A DNA stretch of 15,063 nt from JABCPE02 sp963516675 (GCA_963516675.1 CAUQBH010000019.1:1-15063), one strand, 5' to 3'. Shown: positions 1-6,864, counted from the stretch's first letter. Numbers and translations: made by a program. The notes: generated by a model from the sequence alone, not told the origin.

Positions 1-232
1 CCCAGCACACGGTGCCGAGCCAACTTTTCAAAAATGGTGCTAACTCCTTGCCTTTAAGTTGCAAGGTAACCGATTTTACAGTGAGATTGGCATCGCCTTC
101 CTCACGGCTGAGAATGGTATAGTCGATGCCTGCTTGGGTTGCCTCTTGCAAAAATGTTTTCAGCACTTTGGCTACTACCCATTGGCATTCCAAAGGTCCT
201 TTTCCTGCTGTTATTTGTATTATTTTTTCCAT
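1..232 (-). CDS. prfH: Peptide chain release factor homolog PrfH, N-terminal part (runs off the left edge)
   Basis: The first 77 codons of a minus-strand gene starting at ATG 232-230 and open to the window edge. The protein begins MEKIIQITAGKGPLECQWVV and has a segment near residue 70 reading KSWLGTVCW, which matches the E. coli PrfH pattern as I remember it (QLSSAQGPEEC near the start, ESWCGTIQW further on). PrfH is a class I release-factor relative without the usual stop-codon recognition domain. It is known from operons with the RNA ligase RtcB2 and is reported to act on ribosomes with nuclease-damaged RNA so that the ligase can repair them. The GGQ peptidyl-hydrolase motif would lie beyond the edge, so it is not seen. 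The gene follows the unknown 260-aa gene after 14 nt, so the two are probably cotranscribed. An rtcB gene, if present, would be farther left. Identification is from N-terminal similarity only. Confidence 0.8.
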   Translation of the reverse strand, partial: MEKIIQITAGKGPLECQWVVAKVLKTFLQEATQAGIDYTILSREEGDANLTVKSVTLQLKGKELAPFLKSWLGTVCW

Positions 233-246
233 TTTATAATTTCTTT

Positions 247-1029
247 TTAATAATGTTCACTATCCAATAGCATTTCTCCTATTTCCAAAGCAGAAGCATT
301 GGCTCTAAATTCTGTAATTTCCTTGATAGGATGGCGTTTATACTTTGTTTTAATTTCCCATTTTTTCTGATAACGATTCCATGTATAACCATTACAAAAC
401 ACCTTTTTTTGAATAATTCCCCAGTTTTTATAATCATTCAAAACCTTATCTAGTTCAGCCAATTCATGCTCTATTTCAAGGTCTATCGGGCGGTAATGCG
501 TAATGATATTAGGTCTAACTCTCAACATAAAACGCCAAGGTTCAGCAAATTCATAATAAATTTCAAAACGCTTACAAACAGAATTATAACGCTCCACTTT
601 CATAAAATATTTACATTCTTCTGCTACTAGTTTGCCCTTTTCTATTGCATCCACCCACTCCCATTGTCTAAATGATAATAATTCTTGTTTTCTAGGAACA
701 TAGGTGCGCTTACCTCTGCGTTTTTTCTTCTTTTGGAATTTGCGGTTATCAGCGTATTGATAAGTATTGATTTTAGCCAAAAGATTCTCAAAAAAATCTC
801 CTAATTTACTGCGTTTTACATCATCACGAACCACAAAAAAGCGTACATAGCCCTTTTGATATGGTTTTTCAAGTGGTACAAGCGGCATGGTTCGTTTCTG
901 CTTTTCTAGTTCAGCATGGCGATCACAGCATTGACGAAGATATTTCTCGTAATCGGTTTTAGCAACGCGCTTGCGAGTGCGACTACTGCGCAGGCGTACT
1001 TCTTCAATATATGGATTGGTTTTTCCCAT
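247..1029 (-). CDS. Unknown basic 260-aa protein upstream of prfH
   Basis: I do not recognise a named domain. The protein starts MGKTNPYIEEVRLRSSRTRK and is rich in Lys and Arg throughout, with a strongly basic patch at about residues 97-113 (RKFQKKKKRRGKRTYVPRK region). It is also rich in Tyr and Trp (WEW near 123-125, EPWRF near 163-167, NRYQKKWE near 218-225). There is no signal peptide or membrane segment, so it should be cytoplasmic. The composition resembles RNA- or ribosome-binding proteins, but that is inference. Its stop is 14 nt before the prfH start on the same strand, so the two probably form one transcript. A role with PrfH in RNA repair or ribosome rescue is a guess from position only. 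The ATG at 1029 is the first in-frame start, and the coding frame is uninterrupted. Confidence 0.75.
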   Translation of the reverse strand: MGKTNPYIEEVRLRSSRTRKRVAKTDYEKYLRQCCDRHAELEKQKRTMPLVPLEKPYQKGYVRFFVVRDDVKRSKLGDFFENLLAKINTYQYADNRKFQKKKKRRGKRTYVPRKQELLSFRQWEWVDAIEKGKLVAEECKYFMKVERYNSVCKRFEIYYEFAEPWRFMLRVRPNIITHYRPIDLEIEHELAELDKVLNDYKNWGIIQKKVFCNGYTWNRYQKKWEIKTKYKRHPIKEITEFRANASALEIGEMLLDSEHY

Positions 1030-1347
1030 TCAATTAATATTTTAAATTTAATGATTAATCGTTAATGACTAAACATTGATAACTAATTAATTAATTTACT
1101 TGGGATTTTTGTAGAAAGTAAAAGATAAACAAAAATCCCAAAGCTATCGCTTCGGGATTTTTGTTGTATGATAGAGAGTAATGCTACATCAAGCTAATAT
1201 GCCACGAAGCGTTACCTTGTATAAAGGTAATTCTATGATAATATGTAACTTGATATATTTCATTTCTTCTATATTTTATTTTAAGGTTAAACAATTTTTT
1301 AATTAGACAAGAAAAAAGTGGTGATAAATAATTAACAATTTTGCTAA
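1030..1347. other. 318-nt intergenic region with structured elements and no gene
   Basis: No convincing coding frame. The part next to the 260-aa gene (1030-1100) is AT-rich, with repeated TTAAT/ATTAA words, and should hold that gene's promoter, but I see no clear TTG...TAnnTTTG pair. The middle (1101-1165) holds three arms that can form two alternative hairpins. The segment 1188-1254 can fold into a closed structure, with ATCAAG pairing to CTTGAT around an inner perfect hairpin TTACCTT/AAGGTAA. I found no tRNA, known riboswitch or small-RNA match by eye. Confidence 0.5.
1128..1165 (-). terminator. Terminator hairpin downstream of the 1348-1974 lipoprotein gene
   Basis: The arms AACAAAAATCCC (1128-1139) and GGGATTTTTGTT (1154-1165) pair perfectly over 12 bp, and AAGC/GCTT inside extends the stem after one A-C mismatch, leaving a TATC loop. 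Read on the minus strand, the stem is followed by a T-rich stretch, as in a rho-independent terminator. An extra copy of the GGGATTTTTGT arm lies at 1102-1112. Confidence 0.7.
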
Positions 1348-1974
1348 TTAAAATTCTCTGGTACTATCTGCATAGCCTGTTTCACTTTTAAAAACGCGTA
1401 CAGTTCCTACAGGAGAGTAACTATCTTCATATTTGTTGATAACCGCTTGTTGGAAATTACTTATTGATAATTCTCCTATATCATTCACAAAAATTTCTCC
1501 TGAGATGGTAGTCAAATCCATCTGTTTATTTATGAAGAAAATCGTAAACTTATTTCCTTCTCCTGAGATAACAGCATCCACGCCTCTTGCTCCATAGTTC
1601 ATAGTAAAGTTTTGATAATTCACTTTTAACTTAGCGCCATTCTGTTGATAGAATTTATAGTAAAATCCATCATGAATTTTATTTATTAAAGGATCTTGAG
1701 CTCCAAGAGTAGAATGTCTGAGTTGTAACATCCCCCCTGTTTTAAAAAATCCTTCTACTCTAGGAGGATTGGTACCTCCATGGATAGTTGCTCCACCAGC
1801 AGCCATTTTCTGGATAAGGTCTAAAGGGGCTACTCTAGTAACCTCATTAGAGAAATTATTATTTGTAATTCCACCTCCCAAATCATCTACCCCAGAATCA
1901 TTTGATCTAGAACAAGATACTGCTGTAAATAAGACATATACTGCTGTGCAAAATGTATAAACTATTCTTTTCAT
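1348..1974 (-). CDS. Unknown lipoprotein, 208 aa
   Basis: The N-terminus MKRIVYTFCTAVYVLFTAVS followed by Cys21 is a lipoprotein signal peptide: two basic residues, a hydrophobic stretch, then AVS-C as lipobox. The mature protein should be lipid-anchored in the inner or outer membrane. It opens with a flexible Ser/Asn/Gly/Asp-rich linker (about 22-42, with a GGG run). The rest is mixed beta-like sequence with no cysteines and no motif I can name. The gene has its own promoter (1991-2020) with a very short leader, and a hairpin terminator lies about 180 nt downstream at 1128-1165, so it is probably monocistronic. Homologs are likely to be annotated as hypothetical lipoproteins of Bacteroidota. 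Confidence 0.75.
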   Translation of the reverse strand: MKRIVYTFCTAVYVLFTAVSCSRSNDSGVDDLGGGITNNNFSNEVTRVAPLDLIQKMAAGGATIHGGTNPPRVEGFFKTGGMLQLRHSTLGAQDPLINKIHDGFYYKFYQQNGAKLKVNYQNFTMNYGARGVDAVISGEGNKFTIFFINKQMDLTTISGEIFVNDIGELSISNFQQAVINKYEDSYSPVGTVRVFKSETGYADSTREF

Positions 1975-1990
1975 TTTTTATTATACTAGG

Positions 1991-2020
1991 CAAATATATG
2001 ATTTTTTTAACTATCTGCAA
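1991..2020 (-). promoter_or_regulatory. Bacteroidota-type promoter of the 1348-1974 lipoprotein
   Basis: On the minus strand a TTG (complement of 2018-2020), a 19-nt spacer and a perfect TATATTTG -7 box (complement of 1991-1998) match the Flavobacteriia TTG-N19-TAnnTTTG promoter. The start codon at 1974 lies about 16 nt past the -7 box, so the untranslated leader should be only about 10 nt. The promoter begins just past the plsC-like stop codon. Confidence 0.75.
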
Positions 2021-2036
2021 AATTTTTCAAGAATTT

Positions 2037-2603
2037 TTAATAAATTTTCGGATTCCACTTTTCTGGATACTTCGGCGTAAAATCCTTGTAATAGTCCTGA
2101 ATTTCATCCATTATGCTTTCAAAAGAGCGATTTTCCAAATCTTCTACGCTGATTTTTCTCCCGATGTGAATTTTTTTAGTTTTAAAATCTGCCGCCCCAA
2201 AAACTATTGGAACCCTCGCACTCAGAGCCATATGGTAAAATCCAAGTTTCCATTTTTCCACGCGGGAGCGCGTTCCCTCTGGGCAAATTACCAAACTGAA
2301 ATCCTCCTTTTTAAACAAATCTGTAACGAATTGCACAAGATTATTTCGCTGGGAACGATTGATTCCTATTCCGCCTAACGCCTTGACAATGAAACCATAC
2401 CAAGCCTTAGTGTGAGTATCTTTTATGATGACTTTCAGCGGTTTTTTGTATTTCCAATAAACTAAATTCCCCAAAAGATATTCAATGTTGTCCGTATGCG
2501 GCGCCACGATAAGCACACAGCGGTTCAGATTCTCCAAATCCCCTTCCAGCACCACCTTCCAGCCCAGAAGCTTCAGCAGTAATGATCCTATTATTTTTCT
2601 CAT
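2037..2603 (-). CDS. PlsC-family 1-acylglycerol-3-phosphate acyltransferase-like protein, 188 aa
   Basis: A short member of the LPLAT/PlsC acyltransferase superfamily, which moves an acyl chain to lysophosphatidate or a similar acceptor at the inner membrane. Motif I appears as H36-T-D-N-I-E41, motif II as GGIGINRS (about 75-82), motif III as PEGTR (106-110), and motif IV as VPIVFG (about 130-135). A hydrophobic N-terminus (residues 1-20) can associate with the membrane. The family norm in motif I is HX4D; here the acidic partner of the catalytic His is Glu. The length (about 190 aa) fits the short Bacteroidota subfamily seen outside the main plsC. The substrate cannot be told from sequence. 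ATG 2603 follows a TAGATTTG -7 box (complement of 2622-2629). No terminator follows before the next promoter. Confidence 0.85.
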   Translation of the reverse strand: MRKIIGSLLLKLLGWKVVLEGDLENLNRCVLIVAPHTDNIEYLLGNLVYWKYKKPLKVIIKDTHTKAWYGFIVKALGGIGINRSQRNNLVQFVTDLFKKEDFSLVICPEGTRSRVEKWKLGFYHMALSARVPIVFGAADFKTKKIHIGRKISVEDLENRSFESIMDEIQDYYKDFTPKYPEKWNPKIY

Positions 2604-2621
2604 GATTAAAAGTTAAAGGAG

Positions 2622-2629
2622 CAAATCTA
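2622..2629 (-). promoter_or_regulatory. Probable -7 box for the PlsC-like gene
   Basis: The minus strand reads TAGATTTG, matching TAnnTTTG, about 18 nt before the start codon. I do not see a good TTG at the usual 19-nt spacing; the nearest TTG gives only 12 nt. This is a tentative promoter. Confidence 0.45.
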
Positions 2630-2678
2630 CATTATTTTTTTCAAAAAGCATTATGCACACTTTATATTTGATGTTAAA

Positions 2679-2712
2679 AAATAATGTTCTGCAACTCTGC
2701 AAAACATTATTT
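2679..2712 (-). terminator. Rho-independent terminator after the padR-pspC operon
   Basis: AAATAATGTT (2679-2688) pairs with AACATTATTT (2703-2712), and TGCA with TGCA closes the inner stem around the loop ACTC, with one C-A mismatch between the two helices. On the minus strand a T-rich run follows (TTATTTTTTAAC), about 26 nt past the pspC stop codon. Confidence 0.75.
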
Positions 2713-2737
2713 AAAAATACTTTGTGATTTAGTTTAG

Positions 2738-4219
2738 TTAATATTTTCTACCTGTTGATATGGTGTCTGATTCCACCTGCGGCTCTGGCTGATATCCTCT
2801 TTCTTCTCTATAAAATCCGTGTTCATCTCCGTGGATATCCACTCTGCCATCGCTTAAATCCCTGATTTCCATCGTTTCAGGAATGACCAGTTCATAGTCC
2901 ACATCATAATCCCGAAATCTTTGGTCATAGGAATAACTTATATAGTTCGGCAGCAATACCGCATTACCAGAAACTTCCACAGGAACACTCAGACCGATAG
3001 GGATATTATAGCCATCGGCTTTTTTCCTAATCATGATATATGGCTGTTTTACATCATTTCTTCTTGTAATATAGACATCTGGATAATCTTCTTTATAGAT
3101 TTTTTTCTTATCCGAAAAAATATCATCTCCATAGGCTCTAAAGTTCTGCGGAATCTCTACCCGCTTCAAATCAAGGGTAAGGACATTCGATTGGGTGTTG
3201 ATAGAAACTCGCTCTTCCTGAAAATTGTTTCCGCTGTAAATCAGTTGTCTTTTTGATACTAAGAAACCAAAATAAATACCTAAAACTAATAAACAAATAG
3301 TAAGAAATCCTACTGAAAAACTCCAATATTTTACTTTTGTTTTAGGCGAAAACAATATGATACTCAATTCTGTAAAAACAACTATAGGAATTAAAATTGT
3401 GAAGATTACAATTGCCACGAAGACATACCTTGTTTCGTCATTTAAGTCAAAAATAAAATTGAACTCATCCAAATCCTCATACATTCCCAAAAACTGAAAA
3501 TCCCAACCTCCTAAAAGAACCAAAAGTGATAAAAATAAAGATATCAAAAGCTTAACAGCAAGAATAGCCATTATACACCCTAAAACAATTCGGGCAACTT
3601 TCCAGATATCAGCTCCTGTTTTGGCTATTTCTGATTTGTTTTCGTTGTAAAAAGAACTTACCCTCTGCCCTGCTTCTTTAAGACTGTCAAAATTGATGGG
3701 TCTTCCCTGCATTTTCAAAAAATCTGATGCCGTTTCCGCCTCTGGAACTACTACCCACAGAATGACATAAGCCACCACAGAAACAAAGCCCACAGAGAAA
3801 ATAAATACCAAAATCCAAATAATCCTCATCAGCGAAATATCCATCCCGAAATACTGAGCCAGCCCTGCGCAGACACCTGCTATCTTGCCCCTTTTCATAT
3901 CTCGGAAAAGTTCTTTTTTTGTCTTTTCTTGGGGGATTTCCTGCTCTGCATTTTCTTCACTCTGCCCTTCTATGGCTTCTGGAGTTCCTATCTGGGCAAT
4001 GACTTTTTCTACATCATCACTATTCACCACTTCTCTCTTATCAAGATTTTCTCTGAAAATTTCTGCAATCCTGATTTCTATATCATACATCACTTCATCG
4101 GCTTCATCTTTTTCCAAAGAATTCCGAAGCGCTTGCAAATAAGCGTTTAGTTTCTCGTAGGCTTGCTCTTCTATGATGAAGGAAAACCCTGCTAATGAGA
4201 TAGATACTGTCTTGTTCAT
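2738..4219 (-). CDS. HAAS-PspC domain membrane protein, 493 aa
   Basis: The order of parts is: an N-terminal helical region (about 15-85) resembling the HAAS/DUF1700 signalling domain found beside PadR regulators; a Glu/Gln-rich linker (86-100); a PspC domain (about 103-162, KELFRDMKRGKIAGVCAGLA and a membrane helix ending in WVVVPEAE); then transmembrane helices at about 207-237, 265-289 and 300-321; and a C-terminal soluble, probably beta-rich domain (330-493). PspC proteins sense or resist envelope stress, in enterobacteria as part of the phage-shock response. In Flavobacteriia this long form is typical. The gene starts 1 nt after the padR stop, so the pair is translationally coupled; the PadR repressor most likely controls it. 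Its trigger is not visible in the sequence. Confidence 0.9.
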   Translation of the reverse strand: MNKTVSISLAGFSFIIEEQAYEKLNAYLQALRNSLEKDEADEVMYDIEIRIAEIFRENLDKREVVNSDDVEKVIAQIGTPEAIEGQSEENAEQEIPQEKTKKELFRDMKRGKIAGVCAGLAQYFGMDISLMRIIWILVFIFSVGFVSVVAYVILWVVVPEAETASDFLKMQGRPINFDSLKEAGQRVSSFYNENKSEIAKTGADIWKVARIVLGCIMAILAVKLLISLFLSLLVLLGGWDFQFLGMYEDLDEFNFIFDLNDETRYVFVAIVIFTILIPIVVFTELSIILFSPKTKVKYWSFSVGFLTICLLVLGIYFGFLVSKRQLIYSGNNFQEERVSINTQSNVLTLDLKRVEIPQNFRAYGDDIFSDKKKIYKEDYPDVYITRRNDVKQPYIMIRKKADGYNIPIGLSVPVEVSGNAVLLPNYISYSYDQRFRDYDVDYELVIPETMEIRDLSDGRVDIHGDEHGFYREERGYQPEPQVESDTISTGRKY

Positions 4220-4220
4220 G

Positions 4221-4550
4221 TTATTGATTTTTTGTGATTTGAGTTACTGATTCTATTAATTGGCTCCATGTTTTGTCTAACTCCGCTATGAAAAGTTCCC
4301 CTTTCTCTGTGAGTTTATAATACTTTCTGGGCGGCCCTCCTGTGGATTCTTCCCAGCGATAAGAGAGGATTTCTGCATTTTTCAGTCTTGTCAGCAGCGG
4401 ATAGAGCGTTCCTTCTACTACTTCCATATCGGCTTTTTTCAGCTCTTCCATCAAATCCAAAACATACATCTCTCTTCTCTTGATGAGGCTCAGAATACAA
4501 AATTCCAGTATTCCTTTTCTCATCTGCGCTTTCGTGTTTTCGATATTCAT
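4221..4550 (-). CDS. PadR-family transcriptional regulator, 109 aa
   Basis: A small winged-helix DNA-binding repressor. The family signature is clear: an N-terminal helix set (MRKGILEFCILSLIKRREMY), the recognition and wing region (EGTLYPLLTRLKNAEILSYR, then ESTGGPPRKYYKLTEKG), and a C-terminal dimerisation helix. Length is normal for the short PadR class. It is the first gene of a two-gene operon with the HAAS-PspC gene, whose start is 1 nt past its stop. PadR proteins commonly repress their own operon and a neighbouring membrane protein, so autorepression is likely. The start is supported by the promoter about 50 nt upstream. Confidence 0.93.
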   Translation of the reverse strand: MNIENTKAQMRKGILEFCILSLIKRREMYVLDLMEELKKADMEVVEGTLYPLLTRLKNAEILSYRWEESTGGPPRKYYKLTEKGELFIAELDKTWSQLIESVTQITKNQ

Positions 4551-4600
4551 CCTTTGTTTTTTATATAGTTAATGATTGGTGTTCATCTTATTTTACATTG

Positions 4601-4630
4601 CAAATATACGAACAATCAAGTATTATGCAA
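4601..4630 (-). promoter_or_regulatory. Promoter of the padR-pspC operon
   Basis: The minus strand has TTG (complement of 4628-4630), exactly 19 nt, then TATATTTG (complement of 4601-4608), a full match to the flavobacterial consensus. The padR start lies about 50 nt downstream, leaving room for an operator in the leader. Confidence 0.8.
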
Positions 4631-4697
4631 TACAAAGTAGTTAAATTTTAAAAAGAAATAAAATAAACCATTGATTATCAGTATTATTTTTTTTCGT

Positions 4698-4705
4698 TAA
4701 ATTTG
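4698..4705 (+). promoter_or_regulatory. Probable -7 box for the small Cys-rich lipoprotein
   Basis: TAAATTTG matches TAnnTTTG and sits 18 nt before the ATG at 4724. The nearest TTG (4671-4673) leaves a 24-nt spacer, longer than usual, so the -33 part is uncertain. Confidence 0.5.
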
Positions 4706-4723
4706 TTCTTAAATTACATCATT

Positions 4724-5044
4724 ATGAAAAATTCTATTTTCATCTTATCTGCGATGTTTATTTTAGGTGCATGCAGCAGTGATTCAGCTCAAAAAGCAAC
4801 AGAAAAAATAAAAAACGCATACAGTGATGGTCTCCGCAAAACCTTTATAGAAGAAGGCGTGAAATCTTGTATCGAAAATTCTGGATTAAAAGAAAGTGAG
4901 GCAAGGGAATATTGCGAATGTGCGATGAACAAGCTTAATGAGAGCCTCAGCAATGATGAAATTGTTGATATATCTATGGATAATCCTCCCAAAGATTTGG
5001 ATGAACGCGTAGATAAAGCGATTGACAGCTGTATTGGAAAGTAG
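4724..5044 (+). CDS. Small cysteine-containing lipoprotein, 106 aa, unknown function
   Basis: MKNSIFILSAMFILGAC is a clear type II signal peptide with lipobox LGAC (Cys17), so the product is a lipoprotein. The mature part is mostly helical and charged, and has four further cysteines: C49, the pair C64 and C66 in a CEC motif, and C103. These could form two disulfides in the periplasm. I do not recognise a domain. ATG 4724 is preferred over the upstream TTG at 4703 because the signal peptide begins there and the TTG overlaps the -7 box. It is a lone gene ended by the hairpin at 5069-5100, convergent with the peptide cassettes. Confidence 0.8.
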   Translation: MKNSIFILSAMFILGACSSDSAQKATEKIKNAYSDGLRKTFIEEGVKSCIENSGLKESEAREYCECAMNKLNESLSNDEIVDISMDNPPKDLDERVDKAIDSCIGK

Positions 5045-5068
5045 TTTTTTTCAATTGAGTATAAAAAA

Positions 5069-5100
5069 ACAGAGACAAAAATGTGTGTTTTTGTCTCTGT
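5069..5100. terminator. Strong bidirectional terminator
   Basis: A perfect 13-bp stem, ACAGAGACAAAAA (5069-5081) with TTTTTGTCTCTGT (5088-5100), and a 6-nt loop. A run of A on the left gives a U-tract to minus-strand RNA. It lies between the convergent lipoprotein gene (stop 5044) and the second secreted protein (stop 5129), and serves both. Confidence 0.9.
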
Positions 5101-5128
5101 AAATTATTTTATTAAACTGATTATCAAA

Positions 5129-5833
5129 TTATTGAAATTTGACCAAGAATTTAATTTTATTTCCATTAGATGGAATCACTATCATTCCTTCTATGGATTG
5201 TGGCTTGATACCATCTTTATACGATATAAAATTTAATATAGTCTGATGAGAAACCTTTTCTTTTAAATTCTTAAAATCCTTTTCTACTCTATCATAAAAG
5301 ATTGTTATTATCCTTATTTTTCCATTAGAATCTAACTCAACCTTAAAATTCAATTTATCTGCAGAGTTTACACCTATATTTTCTTTGGTCTGCTTTCTAC
5401 CTGCCTTAAAAAACCAGACATTAGGCGTATCTGATAAGCAATAAAACTCACTTAAAATTTTCTGTTTATCAAGTGAAAGAGCATAGTAAAAATTGATGAT
5501 TCCATATAATTGATTTAAAAATTTATGTACTATTTCTCTATCTTCCTTGTTCAAATTTTCATTTATCTCTGTTTTTCTCGGAACAAATTTTTCATTATAT
5601 TCTGTCTCTCCACTAAAAAAAGTTACACTGTTCTCCTTAATATATTCACCAGAAAAAGAAATTTGAAGGGATTGATATAAAGTATTTTTCCCTAATGCTT
5701 TCTGATAATTTTCAAAGTTTTTATCACTTTCTTCTGTTAAATTTATTTCATCTATATTTTTTATAGTTCTCTGCTCTTGAGCTTTCCCTAAAAACATAGA
5801 AATAAAGAAAACTATCACAAAATATGGTTTCAT
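5129..5833 (-). CDS. Secreted partner protein A of the peptide cassette, 234 aa
   Basis: No domain recognised. MKPYFVIVFFISMFLGKAQ is a Sec signal peptide, with cleavage likely just before a Gln as is common in Bacteroidota, so the product is periplasmic or surface-located. The rest is soluble and looks beta-rich, with a helical stretch around residues 95-130 (NKEDREIVHKFLNQLYG and a FYYALSLDKQKIL segment) and a single mature Cys in FYC. It is a clear paralog of the protein at 6145-6846: both share N.ED...HKF.NQ.Y, DK..IL..FYC and a final K(I)F...F segment. It starts 25 nt after the stop of double-glycine peptide 1 and ends at the terminator 5069-5100. A role in immunity, maturation or delivery of the peptide is possible but only inferred from the pairing. 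Confidence 0.75.
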   Translation of the reverse strand: MKPYFVIVFFISMFLGKAQEQRTIKNIDEINLTEESDKNFENYQKALGKNTLYQSLQISFSGEYIKENSVTFFSGETEYNEKFVPRKTEINENLNKEDREIVHKFLNQLYGIINFYYALSLDKQKILSEFYCLSDTPNVWFFKAGRKQTKENIGVNSADKLNFKVELDSNGKIRIITIFYDRVEKDFKNLKEKVSHQTILNFISYKDGIKPQSIEGMIVIPSNGNKIKFLVKFQ

Positions 5834-5858
5834 CTTTTCAATCTATTTTTTTCTTGCA

Positions 5859-6047
5859 CTAAAATTCCCAAGTAGCTGTCACATGTGTAGAATTTGTATA
5901 TCCTCCCTCTTTTGTTGGAATATCATTAGAAGAAAATCCTAAATGATTTTTAATCCAGTTCCATGCTCTCCCTATCCAACTGCCACCAATAACACTTACC
6001 ATTTCTTCTTTACTCAGTTCTTGTAAATTCAATTTGTCTAAATTCAT
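5859..6047 (-). CDS. Double-glycine-leader peptide 1, 62 aa (bacteriocin/RiPP-like precursor)
   Basis: The protein starts MNLDKLNLQELSKEEMVSVI and then GG at 21-22. This LxxLSxEEMxxVxGG pattern is the leader recognised by C39-peptidase ABC exporters, also used in Bacteroidota peptides such as the bacteroidetocins. Cleavage after GG would release a 40-aa core. The core starts SWIGRAWNWIKNHLG, which can form an amphipathic Trp-rich helix, and ends THVTATWEF, a likely beta strand. It has no Cys, so no lanthionine or disulfide is expected. The near-identical leader recurs in peptide 2 at 6899-7075. The next gene on the strand is secreted partner A, 25 nt away. No exporter or tailoring enzyme is in the window. 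Alternatives are a signalling peptide or an effector; antimicrobial action is not shown. Confidence 0.8.
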   Translation of the reverse strand: MNLDKLNLQELSKEEMVSVIGGSWIGRAWNWIKNHLGFSSNDIPTKEGGYTNSTHVTATWEF

Positions 6048-6097
6048 TTTTGTACATTTTTTAAAATTAATAATTTATTAAAAACACTTAACAAAAT
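6048..6097 (-). repeat. Conserved upstream block of peptide 1 (copy 1)
   Basis: About 50 nt directly upstream of peptide 1 that are almost the same as 7076-7124 upstream of peptide 2, with only about three differences. The block contains the 15-bp palindrome TTAATAATTTATTAA (6067-6081) 19 nt from the start codon, and on the minus strand a TTGTTAAGTG word. It probably carries the translation leader and perhaps the promoter of each peptide. Confidence 0.75.
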
Positions 6098-6144
6098 CTT
6101 TATTTACACTTAATTTTATTAAGATAAAAGTTATAAAATAGAGT

Positions 6145-6846
6145 TTATTCAAAACTAATATTAAATATTATTTTTTCGTTAGTAGATGGATTGAGAATAT
6201 TACCTTTTATATGTTTCATCTTATATTCTTTATCTATTCTACTTAAATGTATTTCTATATAATGAGAAGAAGATACTTTTCCATTTTTATTAAAACCATT
6301 AGATGTATCTGAAAAAGTAAATATCTGTCGCACCATTCCTTCATTATCCAGCAGGATTTCAAAGTTTATTTTATTAGATATATTTGTGGCTAATTTTTCT
6401 TTGGCTTGTTTATTTATCTTAAAATTCCATTGATTATCTCCATTTTGTATACAATAAAAGTTATTCAAAATACTATTTTTATCTTGAGAAAATGAATAAT
6501 AAGTATAAGCAAGGTTGTATATTTGATTGAAAAATTTGTGTAGAGTGCTTTTATCCTCTTTCTTTATATTTTCGCCAAAATGGATATTGTTTAAAAACAG
6601 ATCATTTTTATATTTTGCCGTACCAGTAAAAGTTATAGAATCCTTATCCTTTCGATGAAAAACCCCACTGAATTTTATATGATAAGATAAGTTTATCTTA
6701 TTTTTATTAAGTTTTTTACGATAGTTATTTAAGTTTTCTAAACTTGCTTTATCCAAATCCAATTCTGCCAAAGTCACAGAATCTTGTTTTATTTGGCCAA
6801 ATAAAAAACTATTGAATATCAGTAAAAAAATTATATTAAATCTCAT
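6145..6846 (-). CDS. Secreted partner protein B of the peptide cassette, 233 aa
   Basis: Paralog of the protein at 5129-5833, of nearly the same length. The Sec signal peptide MRFNIIFLLIFNSFLFGQ has likely cleavage at FG-Q. The mature part follows the same plan: a Leu/Asn/Lys-rich helical start, a beta-like section containing KFSGVFHRKDKDSITFTG, the conserved KKEDKSTLHKFFNQIYN and YYSFSQDKNSILNNFYC region, then strands to the C-terminal KIIFNISFE. I judge identity with partner A at roughly a third by eye. It follows peptide 2 after 52 nt containing a strong stem-loop (6865-6893), and is followed by peptide 1 after about 97 nt. Very AT-rich codon use, more so than the housekeeping genes nearby, fits accessory DNA. 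Function unknown. Confidence 0.75.
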   Translation of the reverse strand: MRFNIIFLLIFNSFLFGQIKQDSVTLAELDLDKASLENLNNYRKKLNKNKINLSYHIKFSGVFHRKDKDSITFTGTAKYKNDLFLNNIHFGENIKKEDKSTLHKFFNQIYNLAYTYYSFSQDKNSILNNFYCIQNGDNQWNFKINKQAKEKLATNISNKINFEILLDNEGMVRQIFTFSDTSNGFNKNGKVSSSHYIEIHLSRIDKEYKMKHIKGNILNPSTNEKIIFNISFE

Positions 6847-6864
6847 TTTTATATTTAATTTAGA

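Noticed and set aside
1170..1260. tRNA gene or integron attC site
   Set aside because: The fold has no T-loop, anticodon arm or CCA-end pattern, and lacks the attC core sites.
1953..2378. A 141-codon open frame on the plus strand opposite the PlsC-like gene
   Set aside because: It is antisense to a gene with clear family motifs, is Phe/Ile-rich from AT bias and has no recognisable domain.
5129..6846. Partner proteins as GLPGLI-family or LolA-like proteins
   Set aside because: The GLPGLI signature is missing and no LolA motif could be placed; only a signal peptide and beta-rich character are visible.
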